64,000 bases of DNA, taken from NCBI GenBank assembly GCA_025531455.1, contig JAMYHL010000112.1, positions 1 to 64,000 on the forward strand. The letters are read 5' to 3'. The position numbers and the translations under genes were made by a program. This stretch comes from Apiotrichum sp. Y4204. Its lineage: Eukaryota > Basidiomycota > Tremellomycetes > Trichosporonales > Trichosporonaceae. The notes under the pieces were generated by a model, which was given only the letters and a program-made list of their open reading frames with translations, was not told where the DNA came from and did not search any database. Shown one piece after another: positions 9,001 through 20,969 of the stretch; within the stretch, counting starts at the first letter, position 1, and every line of letters starts with the position of its first letter.

Positions 9001-12000
9001 TGCACACACACAATATACGCCAGAATCCAGAAGCCGACAGGCGCGACAGGACGGAGAGCGCCGCCGACGACATACATTATACATCGGCCCGCCTGGCCGC
9101 TCGTCGCTCCACATGTCCGAACAAGACGGACACACTGACACGCTAGCGTCACCTCGGGAGCCCGAGCGCAGATCCGTGCGTCACGCCCCGCGGCCTGCGA
9201 TGTGCGGTGTGCGGTGTGCGGCCTGTGGCCTGCGACCTTATATGTCGCAGCCGGACTCTGCGTATGAATGCGCGGAGTTCGGACCCGATTCACCGCTGTC
9301 CCATGTGGTGCGCCAACGCCGGACGCACCTCGCGCACCTCCTCGAGGTAGTCACACCGTCTTGATCCTTGATCAGCTGCACGCTGCACCTGCCCCTCCAG
9401 ACCTTCCGACCTCCAGACCTCTCAACCTTCCGGAACCACATCGGAGCCTAAGCTGAGACCAGGGCCAATACCCATCTCGCGGCGCGCGCCCTGTGGCTTG
9501 GGCTGTGGTGGCTGAGGCGACCTGCGTACCTGCGTTGGTGGCGGCTGGCGTCGGTGGCGTTCCGAGGACCAAGGGCATTGTCGTTGTCCGTTTCTGTACG
9601 CATGCAAGCACGCGCGTAGTAGGGTCCATCATGCTCAGGAGCCCAGGAGCGCGAACCATTCGTCCAGGGTACCAGGGTGCGACGCGTCTCCACCTGCTGG
9701 TAGAATCTGCGTGTCCGGCACACTGCATAGCCCACTCTAGCTGTGCTCTGTTGCCCACGCTGCTCCATGTTCTGCGTTCTACGCTTCTACGCCACGCGCC
9801 GCGTCCGTAACCACCACCCCTCCTCCCTTCGATGCCTTCCAGTACATGTCCAGATCCACACCAGGCAATTGACGCAAGAGACCGAAGCGAGCACCTGTAA
9901 TACGCGTCCCGCTACCTCCGATCGGCGGGACAGCGGAGTCGCCGCGACGCCCGCCGCTCCCCAATGCTGCTTCTGTAGTCTGTGTCGGTTAACGCACGGC
10001 AGGCCCCATTCCGACCCGCAATCCTCGGCTGAGTCCGAAGCGTGATCCCCCTGACCGGTCAAAGTACCATGCTCCCGTTTACTCTTGAAGGGGCGAAGGA
10101 GCTTCTGCAATACTCCGTTGCCGGCATGCGTGTTCGATCGCCGGCGACAGCATGCAGGAGCGGCCAGGGCAGGGTACAGGGTGTCCGGCTCAGGCACCGA
10201 TTCGAGCTGGGTGGTGGTGGCACCGCGCGGGTCGTGAGTCGCTTGTTGACGAGTGACGAGTATGGCAAAGATGGCAAAGATGGCAAGTATGGCATCGCAA
10301 TGTCAGGATGGCTGCGACAGACAAGAAATACTTGATGGAGAAGGAGCACGCGCGAGCACGTGTTGGTAGCCTCACACGAATGGTGCGCGTGCGTGTGTGG
10401 AACCAGCACCTCGCGTGCATCTGTTTCGGTCTGGGACACGGGACGAGCGCGGAGCAAAACGCCAGGCACCCGCTTACTGCGATCACTGCTCTTGGTCAAG
10501 TGGGCGGCGTGGGCATCATGGTGTGTACTATTGTACGCTACCGTTCGCTCCGTGTGGCTAGTGGCTACTTGGAACAAGCACAGGATTCTCCCCTGCGGTC
10601 ACTATTGTTTGCGCACTGCGATCTGAATCTGAGTCTTGAATCTCGTGTTTAGAGTGCGACTATTCTGATGCATACCCCGATTCAGTGTGCCGGCACGTCG
10701 CGCTGCCCGCGCCAGTCTAGCGCAAAGCGGTAGGTACACTGTCTCCCAAACTGGATATGCAGGTGGGTCGCGAGGCGTGACGCGGACCGACGGGCGACGG
10801 TGGACAGCGTGCAAGTCGGCATGGGCGCGAGAACAAGGCGCACTGTACACCACGGCGCGGACGGAAGAGCAGCAGAACAATCAGAGTTGGTGGGCTGGGT
10901 GCTGGCCCATTGGCCAAACTGCTGGAACAGGCAGGCGTAGATAGCGGTGCAGGGCGTGTCATACCGCATCATCGCCGGCGGCCGAGGATGAGGCCTGTAT
11001 TTTGTTGGTGATGATGATGCCGCTGCGCGATGCCGCGATGCCGTCAAGGGGTTGTCACCCGAAGCGAGGGAGCAGGTCCGGTCCGTTGACAGAGTGCCTT
11101 TTGGTCCGCCTGTCCGCCGCTGGCTGGCACTGTTGGGAGGGGACACCCGATCGCACCTCAAGCTCGGCCCTAGGCACTTATTCCATTGACAGTGACCACT
11201 ATGGGAGCTATAGGAGTCGTAGAGTGGAATGGCGATCTCACCTCGGCGAGGTGAGCTCTCTCGAGGTCGCTCCCTCGTCCGAGGCGTAAGCCCTCATACT
11301 GCTCTGCCCCACAAGTAGTCTCGGTAGACACCAAGCATCGTGCAAAAACGAGTGCAACAATGCAGCATGTGTCGTTCTTGGCGCCACGGCCATTTTCGAA
11401 GCCACACTCCGGTGAGTCCGGCAGCGAGCACACGCGCAAGAGTTTCATTGCCCGCGAGTACCAGCTTGGCGTGAATTGAGAGAAGTGTAATCATCATATT
11501 ATCTCTCTCTATACCCGATTGAAGAACGGACAAATGATGCGTTATTAATACTCATTAAACACTGTCCATATTGGAGTGTGCTATTCCCGGTTGTGTCACT
11601 CGTTGTGCACCACCCACCTTTTTTTTCGGGCTTGTTCTTCTACTTCTTCTCTGTCGCAATCCACAGGATCTGGAGCTTTTTATTCCGATCTTCCCTGATC
11701 CTGGGCTGACGTGTTTTTGGAACGCCACAGGGCCGCAGGGTGCGAGGCTGCAGCGCTGCAGGAGCTCAAGGGCGCGCCGCCCGTATGTCGCGGCTGGGGA
11801 GCACAGGAGCTGCGGAGGGTTCTACTTTGGTGCCTGGAGGATATCACACAGGGGAAGTAGTACATTCAGGTGTTCAGGGTGACTTCATCACTGTCCCACC
11901 CGATCCCCTTCCTCCCCCTTTGGAAACCTCTCCTCTCATCCGCGACCCAGGTGGCACCAGAGGACCCAAAGACACGCGGTGACCCTACGAGCCCTGAGCC

Positions 12001-14140
12001 CCCAGTCTCCCCTGCAGGGCTTTCCGAACACCATTGATGCGCGGGCATACGCGACCGTCATGCCCCTGAATTATTTGTCCCTCGATTGCTTACGGGACCC
12101 TGGAATAAAGGGCCCACCCAGGGATCGTACTACGCCGAGGAGAGGGCGTCGGGGATCTCGCGCGCTCGCGGCTGCCCGGGCTGGATGCCGCCAGTCGGGC
12201 CAGCAGCCAGCGGCCAGCCAAGCGGCCAGGAGTTTTTCGGCGTACCGTGCCGTACACACCCTCGATTTTTTCTCGTCGAGAATTTCCGCCCTTGTCCTGG
12301 AATGCCAGAATCCTCGGAAGCCGGAAGCCAGCAGGCAGACATCTCTGCGCGTGCAGTCGCTATTGTTGGGTTGTCCAGATTCACGCAAATGCGCGGTTTC
12401 TGTTCTTCTGTTGCTGTAATGTGGAGTTTCCTCATTTCCCGCTCCCCGGACACTGGAATGTGTACCCCGTGTGTAGGACGGCGTGCTCGCTCGCTGCCGC
12501 TGCCGCTGTCGTGCACTGCCGTCTGCCGCCTGCCGCCTGCTACCTGCCGCCTCCCGCTTCCCGCAACAATCATGCCGCAACGCTGCCCCTTCGGCTTGCG
12601 GCCGCCGCCTGTCTGGCTACGGGACGCGGGATGCAGCGCGCATGGCACCGTGATGGGATAATGTGAATTATTGCATGATAATTGCTGCCCAGATATCACA
12701 GATCTCCGAGCCTATCTGTTGTGTGTTTGGCTCGCGGCTCGCGGCTCGCGGCTCGGCTTGAGCTCTCGGCCTCCTTGGCACCCACACACAAGTCTCCGTC
12801 AGCACGCCAACGGCCAGCGGCCTGCACCTCTATCCGTATCGTCATGGGCCACAGCCTGGCCCGTGGACTATGGAGCAAGGCCCACGGTGCGCACTTCACT
12901 CGCTCCCAGCCGCTGGTCCCGCAGCTCCGTATTGCCCACCCTCTGCTGGTGCCTCGGTTCGGCGCCTCAGAAGATCAGAAGGCAGCAGAAGCGCAGAACG
13001 CAGAAGCAGGCCACAAACTGTCCACGAGGCCAGACAGCATGACAGCAGAGCCCAGTGCGCAAGCGCCATTGGTATGAGACACCGATGGCGCGTTTCTAAC
13101 TGCTTGGACACCACCACGCCCTGCTACGGCACAGAGCGGATCGCTGAACCACGCTTGGCGGGTTTGGTTCCCGCTCCCGTGCAAGGTGCTGGGTGCTGCC
13201 AGGTCCGAAGTGCTCAAGCAATGCAAACATGCGAGTAAACCGTGGCCGGCTGTCGGTGCCTTATCGCCTCGCACTCGATCCAACGCATTGGCGCACTGGC
13301 CTACGCCGCCACTTGAGAGTGCCGTCGCGCATCGGGGGCCGAGGGGTATGCGTGCTGCGGCGTTTGGTGCATGGTGTTGCACAACTGCGGCATGCATGCC
13401 GTGCATGCCGTTTGTGCATGCATTGTTGAGCCGGCATGCGTGCTGCATGTCTACGATCGCATCGCGCCAGACCTCGCCTGCATGCCTACAGCATGCCATA
13501 TGGGTGCAGAGCTGCAGAGCCCGGTGAACTAATGATTATGTATTGTTGCCTTCATTCCCCGGACAAGGCGGAGGAAGGCGGAGGAGCAGGGAGGGAGGCC
13601 ACTGGCCACCACTCCGCCAGCGGTGGTAGCTGCGTGCCTGGCATGGCAGGTGTGATGCACTGTGATTGGGCGTGATCCGGTGTGATTTGGTGACCGATGT
13701 TGGATGACCGATGGACGGGACGGCGTGGGCGACAAGGTGGCCGTGGTGTGATGTCAACAATATGTCAACATGTCAATTATGGGATCATAGTATGGGCGCA
13801 TGGTGTTTACTTGCCGAGTCTGCCGAGGCCACTACTCGGACAGTGGGATTGCGGCGTGATTTACATGCTTCTTGTCCGAGCCCGAGGAGTGAATGCGCGA
13901 GTACACCGCCCAATGGACAAGCACCAGAGGGGCGTCGTCGGCCGCGGCGCCTCTGCGCCTCTCCTCCGGCCACGCCGGCCTGCCCGGCCGGCCTCCCAGC
14001 TTGCCAGCACATGCACGGTCAAACTCTCCAGAACCTTGCCCAAGATCTCGTTCGACGTGCTGCGAGTTTACAGCGAGAGCGCGAGATCTTGAGCAAAAGG
14101 GAACGTAAAGGGAAAATTCCAACGAGTCTGCCGCATGCCA
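6077..14140. other. Gene desert of about 8 kb
   Basis: All six frames hold only short overlapping frames with no recognisable domain, no plausible multi-exon model, and no reverse transcriptase, integrase or transposase motif. Low-complexity patches include CTCGAGG-type palindromes (about 6955-7000), GGCAAAGAT repeats (10263-10290), a GCTCGCG tandem (about 12730-12760) and a dense cluster of GCATGC words (about 13370-13500). One short minus-strand frame at 7694-7939 looks somewhat protein-like and is listed separately. Such a gap is large for this gene-dense genome. Confidence 0.5.
7694..7939 (-). pseudogene. Possible relic exon
   Basis: This 81-codon minus-strand frame has a mixed, protein-like composition. 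A Ser/Gly run is followed by a segment with ADNDPIDNLIETFFEAVNRG. Upstream the frame soon hits a stop, and I find no convincing partner exons or start. It resembles nothing I know. It may be a decayed gene fragment or chance. Confidence 0.15.
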
Positions 14141-17100
14141 AGGGCACAAGCTGCCATTATTCATCATAAACCCTTGGCCATCCGCGACCACCACCACTGC
14201 CGCACTCACCACCACCACTGTCGCGCACCTTACTTTTTCCTATCTCTGTGTCAACAGGAAACCACTCGACACACACATCCTCTCCACATTACGCACCTCC
14301 ACTGCGACAATCCATCTGGTGACAGCCGAAGCGACACTTGCATCCAACACCCCATCTACATTGGTCTTGGACAGAGCAAAAGCAGGTACGACACACCCAA
14401 ACTTTGAATATTGCCAAAGCGGGCGTGAGTGACCTCTGCTCCCAAGCGTTCGGCCCGTTTGCTGACTTTGCTCGGGTCCTGTGCCTCCTCGAACTCGACT
14501 GCTTTTTCCTGCGTTCATTCCGCTGTCCGTATTTTTTTTTTCCGGTCGACGGTGGACAGTCGTGACACGCGCTTGCTTGTCGACTCTGGGTTGTCATTCA
14601 TCTTATTCATCCTTCCCCCTCACTCGGCTTTCACTTGCACTTCTCTCCATTCTATCAACATCAACTTACCACTAATACTTGCGTCGCCATCGTCGGTATC
14701 ATATCGCCCTATCGTCTGCCCCTCTCGGCTCATTTTCTAGCCCTTTCGACCTGAACCCCAAATTCGAGCGGCAGAAGCACCTCCACACTTGCCCAACTTT
14801 TTTGAAACTTTTTCGAAAACCGTCTGCACCCCGGCATCTCGCGACCCGACACTTGTTGCATTCACAACGTCGCTCAATCTTCCTCGTTTCCACTTTTTTG
14901 ATCCGTGAGTCCATCTCTTTCGTTTTGCGGGCGTGTTCTTTTCTTGTTTGCAACGACTGCACGCGTCGACAGACGGACCATCTGCATGGACCAGTGTCCT
15001 GTATTCGGGTGCTCCTTCTTATCTTTCCCTTATATGTTGAGACAACCTGGTGCGGATCTAGGGCCAGTCAGGAAAAGGCGGACCTGACCACCTCGTCGTC
15101 AACCTGTCCCCTCAGCCGGACTGTTCTCTACCCTCTGCACATCATCTCCATCGTCGTCATCATCGTCCCCATCGTCATCAGCGGTAACAGGGACATGATC
15201 GTCATGATCGGACACGATCGTCTGCGATGGAGGCAATCATGGATCATTGCCGCCGTGTTGAATATCACGTCGTGCTTGTCTTCCCCCACTGTACCGCTGT
15301 TCTGCAACGGTCTGATGTCCATGGATGTCGATGGCCTGGTGCTCTTAGTGCTACGCAGATGGGTGTGCTGTGTGGGTGTGCTGTGGTCATGTGCAACCTG
15401 TTTGCTCGACCTTGCAACACGTGCAGTCCGGCGTCATGGCGCATCGGAGCTCAAGTTTCGGTGCCACACTTGTCATGCTCGGGCGACGGCCACCGGTTAC
15501 TGGCCATTGTCCACCAGGTTCCGCTGTCCGTCGCGGAACATTGGCCCACTTTGGCAACTCTGCGTGTGCACTGCAAAAGCTGTAGACCTGCACACTTCCT
15601 GTGCTGAGACCACCATAAACGAGGGACCCTCTGCACGCGCGAACGTTATCCATCGGGTTTGCCCACCGCTTGCGATCCCCACACTTTATGAGACCATCCC
15701 ACTCTCTACCGATCCCACCATGTCCATGTCGCGCTGGGCGATTGATTCTCTCGGTGTTTGCTGGTTGTCACTGTTGACATGCGACGGCGCCCGTCGTTTC
15801 TTCCCGTGTGCAGCGGTAGTAGTGGTGTTTCTGCCCCGTGTTTCTCTCCTTTGCAGTGACTGGTTTCTTTTCTACCCCGCAATTTCCGAAAAAAAAGTTC
15901 TGGCGCTGACGCTGTGCTCGGTTTCCCAAAATCCGTACTTGCTCTCTCTCGCTCTCTCGCTCGCTCGCACCAAACCGACCAATCCCCTCTTTTTCGCCTG
16001 TTTTTTCCTTGGATTTATAATTTTTCCTGAACCCCCCCCCCTCTTCTTTCCTTCCTGCTCGCGCCGTCTGTCCGCCTGCCCGCAACTCGCCCACACTGGC
16101 CACGCCCACACCCACCCATTCACCCCATCGCATGTATGGTACCCGTACGTACCACCCCTCGCATCTCGCCTCGTACCCTTCTCGTCCTTGTCTCTCGCCC
16201 TCTCCTGCCCCTCTCCCTCTGGTCCTCCTCGCTCGCCCTCGCGCCTCGCGCCTCGCCTCCCCTGGGTCCCTGCCCGCGCTATGCCAATGCTTCGTTCGAC
16301 CCCCTCCCCCTCTCCCTACTCACCTTGGCTCCCCTGCCTTGTCCCCTGTCCTCCCCTTCTTGCTGACCCATGCTTGGTCCTCTCTGTCTCTCTGTTCTTG
16401 CCCCCCCCCCCCCCTCTGGCGCCCTTTCCTTTCCCTCTCTCTTCCCTCTGTCCCTCCCCCCGGCCCTTCGCTCCCTCATTCTCGTCCCTATTACTGTCTT
16501 TTTTTTTTTCTTCTCTCCATTGCATCACACGCACACCTACACACCATACACACTCCGACCCGACTGACCGACCGCCGCGCTACTCGAACCGGTGTCCTCT
16601 CCATCTACACCCACCTGCTCTCCACCACTGCTCGCACTCGCAACACCACGTCCTATCCATATTCCCCCCTTTTCGCACATCTCTCCTCTTTCTAACACAC
16701 ACCCACGCTCACCACACGCTTGCCCCTGCGTGTTTGCTTTTCTTGATTACTCTTTCACGACTTGCGACACTTGACTGTCATCTGGGCTTGTGCTACTTGC
16801 ACCGAAATCCACCACCTCTTCGTCCTCCTTTTTACCCTCTCTGATCGCCTCTCTCTCTCCTGTGTCCTTGTTGCCCGCGCGCGCATTGTGTCACTGGCGT
16901 TGATTCCCTTTCCCATTGGCTCGTGACCGCCTCTCCATCGCCTTCCCTGCTCGTGTCCTCTCCCTCACCTCCTGTCTTGTCCCTCCCCCACTCCCCTCTC
17001 CCTGCTCCCGGCTTCTCCCTCACAATCTACCCAATTTTTTAAATCATCACATCATCTCAACCTCCTCCTCACCACGACCTCAACCAACTTGCGTTATCGG

Positions 17101-17247
17101 CCTGTCCACATCCTTGCCGATACCATCATCAACTTCCCTTGCAGCATCCTTTTTTGCGCTTTTCGCCCCTTCTTTGTGCATCTCCGCTCACTAGTCACCT
17201 AGTACGCAGGAGGCACCGTCCACGCGTACAAGCTGTTCCACCACAAC
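14141..17247 (+). promoter_or_regulatory. Long pyrimidine-rich 5' region of the NRG1-like gene
   Basis: For about 3 kb the plus strand is strongly C/T-rich, especially 15880-17200, with T-, C- and CT-runs and repeated CTCCC words. Because stop codons need purines, the plus strand shows an artificial 721-codon open frame here (14679-16844). Its composition (Ser, Leu, Pro, Phe) and lack of domains argue against translation. The most likely reading is promoter plus a long 5' UTR, possibly with a UTR intron. Confidence 0.5.
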
Positions 17248-18723
17248 ATGTCCACCGACGCCTCTCCCCAGACGGCAACTCACATCCCATCGGCGTACCA
17301 GCAGGCGCCGCCCCAGGTTCCGCAGGCCCCCCCTCCTCCTCTCTCCACTTTGGGCGACTCGACGCAGGCTAACCGGTACCAAGACTCGGATGGCCCCCAC
17401 TCGACTGCGCCCTCGGCGCCGCAGTCGCCGGCTGTTCCGCCCGTAACCAAGGGAAAGAACGGTGCAACGGGTCCCGCGGAGGGCAAGCCGAAGCCGCACG
17501 TCTGCCCCATTTGTCAGCGTGGGTTCACAACCGGTGGCCATCTCCAGCGTCACCAGAGGATCCATACCGGTATCAAGGCTTTCAAGTGCCCATACCCGGG
17601 GTGTGAGACGCGTACTAGCCGTCAGGACAACCTGCAGCAACACTATCGCACTCACTTGTCGCCCACTTTGCGTCGCGGTTCGGGAACTGCTGCCCGTCAG
17701 GCTGTAGCTGCTGCCATGATGGCCGCTGGCCTAAAGTCGTCGACTACGCGTCAGTCGCGCAAGTCGAAGGGCTCGCAGGTGGGCACGCCGGGCTCTTCGT
17801 CGGGTGCAAGCACCATGCACGGACAGTCGCCGTACCAGACTCCGACTCAGGCATCGGCGCCTTACGGAGGCTACATGTACGACCCGAACCAGCATGGTGG
17901 CTACCCGTCATACCCCGTCCCTCCTCCTGGCGTTGGACTGCCGCAGACCCAGTCTGCACAGTCTAGCCGGGTTCCTTCTCCTGTGAACGGTCATTCGTCG
18001 GCCGGCTCGATGCCGTCTGCCCACCACCAGCAGTTTTACTCGCAGCAGCAGTTCTCCCCGGCGTACGCGTACCCCGGATCGACCTATGGCCAGGCGTACC
18101 GGGGCTATGGGCCGAACCAGATGGCTTCGCCGTACGGCCCTCCTCCTTCCCACCACTCGCTCTACTCGACCGGTGTCGCTGCCGACCACGGCAGCCAACA
18201 GCACATGTACAGCCCGATTCAGAACTTTGCCCCTCACTCTCGTGACGCTCAGTACAATGTCATCGCTCCCGGAGGCTATGCGAGCCAGGCACCGATGAAC
18301 GGCTATCCCGCGAGGACGCAATCGTCCACCCCGCTTTCCGGAGCTCACGACGAGCTGGATCCCCGTTACCGTAGTGCTGGAGCTCAACGTGCGCCTTCTC
18401 CTTCTGCTTCCCGTGTTCGTCGCCTGACCCCTCAACAGGCTGATATGATCGATGCCAGTGTCGTTGACAATGCTGCCATGTCAACAAACACGCTCGGCCA
18501 ATCCGCGGCGCCCCGCGCTTCGGTCGGTGCTGTGCCCTCCCATCAGTACTCGTACGCCTCGAATGGCTACGGGTCGTATGGAGGCATGGCGCCCACCGGG
18601 CGTGATGGTGCGCCTGTCGCTCTCGCATCTCACCGTGCGAGCGTGGCCAACCTCACTTCCACCGAAACGGACAACAAAGGTGAGTTCCAAAAGATATCAC
18701 CCGCTGCTCGGGGGACAGGCTGA
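17248..18723 (+). CDS. NRG1: C2H2 zinc-finger transcription factor, NRG1-like
   Basis: A single long frame of 491 codons starts after CACAAC at 17248. It has two adjacent C2H2 fingers: C86-x2-C89-x12-H102-x3-H106 and C114-x4-C119-x12-H132-x3-H136. Finger 1 carries CPICQRGFTTGGHLQRHQRIH and the second ends NLQQHYRTHLS. This pair matches the Nrg1/Nrg2 repressor type. Family knowledge: Nrg1 regulators act in glucose repression, stress response and morphology. The rest is Pro/Gln/Ser/Tyr-rich and disordered, as expected for such regulators. A GTGAGT donor at 18680 lies just before the stop, so the last residues may instead come from a short downstream exon. The symbol is by similarity only. Confidence 0.8.
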   Translation: MSTDASPQTATHIPSAYQQAPPQVPQAPPPPLSTLGDSTQANRYQDSDGPHSTAPSAPQSPAVPPVTKGKNGATGPAEGKPKPHVCPICQRGFTTGGHLQRHQRIHTGIKAFKCPYPGCETRTSRQDNLQQHYRTHLSPTLRRGSGTAARQAVAAAMMAAGLKSSTTRQSRKSKGSQVGTPGSSSGASTMHGQSPYQTPTQASAPYGGYMYDPNQHGGYPSYPVPPPGVGLPQTQSAQSSRVPSPVNGHSSAGSMPSAHHQQFYSQQQFSPAYAYPGSTYGQAYRGYGPNQMASPYGPPPSHHSLYSTGVAADHGSQQHMYSPIQNFAPHSRDAQYNVIAPGGYASQAPMNGYPARTQSSTPLSGAHDELDPRYRSAGAQRAPSPSASRVRRLTPQQADMIDASVVDNAAMSTNTLGQSAAPRASVGAVPSHQYSYASNGYGSYGGMAPTGRDGAPVALASHRASVANLTSTETDNKGEFQKISPAARGTG

Positions 18724-20969
18724 CCGGCCAGTGTTCGTGAAACACGAATAGATGGTCTTTTCCTTTCCCATTCTCTCCTCTCGCTCTCTCTGCATGTATC
18801 ACCGCACATTGGGTCCCGTGGCCCTCTCCCCTCCAATTTTCTCAACCTCTTGCACAATAAACCAGCCCGTACAACATTACCATCACCACCACACCATCAG
18901 CACCTCGTCCTTTACGCTTGCGCGCACCCTCACCAACTTTGGCGATTATCGCGACTATAACCGCATGGCGAAATTGAGTTTCGCGTGCACATTCTCAAGA
19001 TACCCAGTGATGATACCCCGCCACAAGTTGGTGTTCATGCATAAGTGTCGGGATAGCCCTGGGGGCGCGAGGAACTAGGGTTGCGTGATGTGTTGCGTGA
19101 GGGTTGCGAGAGGGGTGTGTCATCGTGGAGCTGGAGCAGATTTAGGTCGCGGCGATTGCTGTACCGGGAAATAACCTGGATCAAACAAAGTGTCATCAGG
19201 CACGACATGGGTGTGTAGCCGACGGGTCGTGGGCATATGTGGAGCTGTGGCGCCGAGTGAGGTGCAAGTCTGGCCGCGGTGGCGGCGCCGACCACTGATG
19301 GTGTGATGCCTCTGTGGCACCAAGGTTTAGGAGGTTCGAGTTGCAGTGGGGCACGCATGATTGAGCATGTGGATGTGAATGGATGTGGCTCGAATAGTTG
19401 ATTTCTTGGGGAAGATGTGGTAGTCATGCAACGAACGGCATCCGAACGGCATCTATCTTCCCACAGCCAAAGGGATCGCGGCATCCGACATCTTATCACA
19501 GGGAACGATCGGACGGCGCCCGCCGCTATCGCTATCAAAGTGTGCATCAGGGTCCGGAAAGAGGAGGAGGAGGGGGAAGAACTTGTCTGGCCTCAGGATC
19601 TGGGGGCAGGGCGGGCTGTGGAAAAGGAACGAAAAATACAGATTTTTCGGCAGGTGATAAGGATCAAGGATCTCAGGCAACGGTCGTAAGGGCCTGTTTT
19701 GGATGAGGGCAACTTTATGATAACTTTATGTGGTCGTTACCAGAGTGCTGGGTTGCGAAAAATGGATAAAGGGAAGTGAAGGGATCAGTGGGGGATCCGA
19801 TATGCTGGCCATGCTGACACTTGGGATACCTGGTACACTGTGTCGTGCTCCTCGCAGCCGGGTGACCAAGCGCAGTGCATACTGTCAAGGACGGTGGCGA
19901 TGGACACATGGCGTTATGCCGTGACGTCCCAGCTCCCAGATGGAAGCACAAGCTCCGCACGGCAGCTCTCACTCTGGACTCCGAGCTCCGAGACCAGCGT
20001 CCGCATGTCCGTCCGTCCACCATCAATCAATTCAGTATCTAGCACATATGAACAACCAGGTGCCCTAGTTGCCGCCCATTGCCGGCCGGCGTTCGCTTTA
20101 AGTACGTTAGTCTCCCGCTGGTGGGGATGGCGCGGCGCCACGCGCCACGATAGCGTGGATCGAGGGGGATGAATCCTCTCGCGCTCGCGATTGTGCGGCT
20201 CGTGGCTTCGTGGCTCGTGGCTCATGGCTCACATGGTCGCCGCTATCCGGGGCTAGGGGGGTGCTAGACGAAGGTGTTTTGCGAGACTAGTGGCCTGCTG
20301 GCTCGGCTTGTGAAGTGAAGAGTGATATGCCGATCCGCCGATGCGCAGCTGCGCACACGGGGATCAGCGAATGGGATCCTTTCATATCCCATTAGAGGGC
20401 GATCATGTCGATTTCGGGAATCAAGCCGACAGGACGAAGCAGAACTGCAGCGAGGTACCGAATGGAGCACACCGCAGGGGATGTGAAAGGGGGAGGGAGG
20501 AATGATCAGCGCGATACAAACCAAAACATCGATAAAGGGACGATTTGCGATAAGATTGCGAGAGAGAGTGTGTACGGAACGGCGATCACAGGATCGGCAG
20601 GATCGGCAGGGATTCGCCCCCCGTACGGAATACGCTCTGGAGCATCATACCTTCTGGGTATCCTGGAACCCCTGTCCCGCCCTCCTGGCGCTGCATACTC
20701 TTTTGTATCTGGATCCTTGTTCTCGAGTCCTGATACCTGAAGCCTTGGGTTTTGGAGATTCATCCGCGTCCTGCTTATTCGCGTCCTGAGTCAGGCGCCT
20801 GGCGCTATTCAGGTTGGTCGTACCCAAGGTCTACTCCCACTCCCTCTTGTGTATTGCATCACCTGCCCAGATCGCCAGTCTCCCAGCCCATTGTCCGATA
20901 TCCCCCTCTCCACTCATCTACCCCCTCGTCGCGCAAGTCCTGCCTCTTATCCTCTTCTCATGCATATCT
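18724..20969. other. Intergenic, convergent 3' ends, no gene seen
   Basis: This is about 2.2 kb between the NRG1-like gene and the RPAP3-like gene, which converge. It begins with C/T-rich DNA that could be 3' UTR. No exon chain, tRNA or transposon end was found. Short repeats built on GGCTCGTGG/GGCTCATGG occur near 20205-20230. Confidence 0.45.

Noticed and set aside
10059..10577. 172-codon minus-strand frame in the gene desert
   Set aside because: It overlaps a similar frame on the other strand, has a His/Ser/Arg mix without pattern, and shows no splice partners.
14679..16844. A 721-codon plus-strand open frame
   Set aside because: It lies in extreme C/T-rich DNA where stop codons are rare. 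Its Ser/Leu/Pro/Phe-rich translation has no domain, and it reads as leader and promoter of the gene at 17248.
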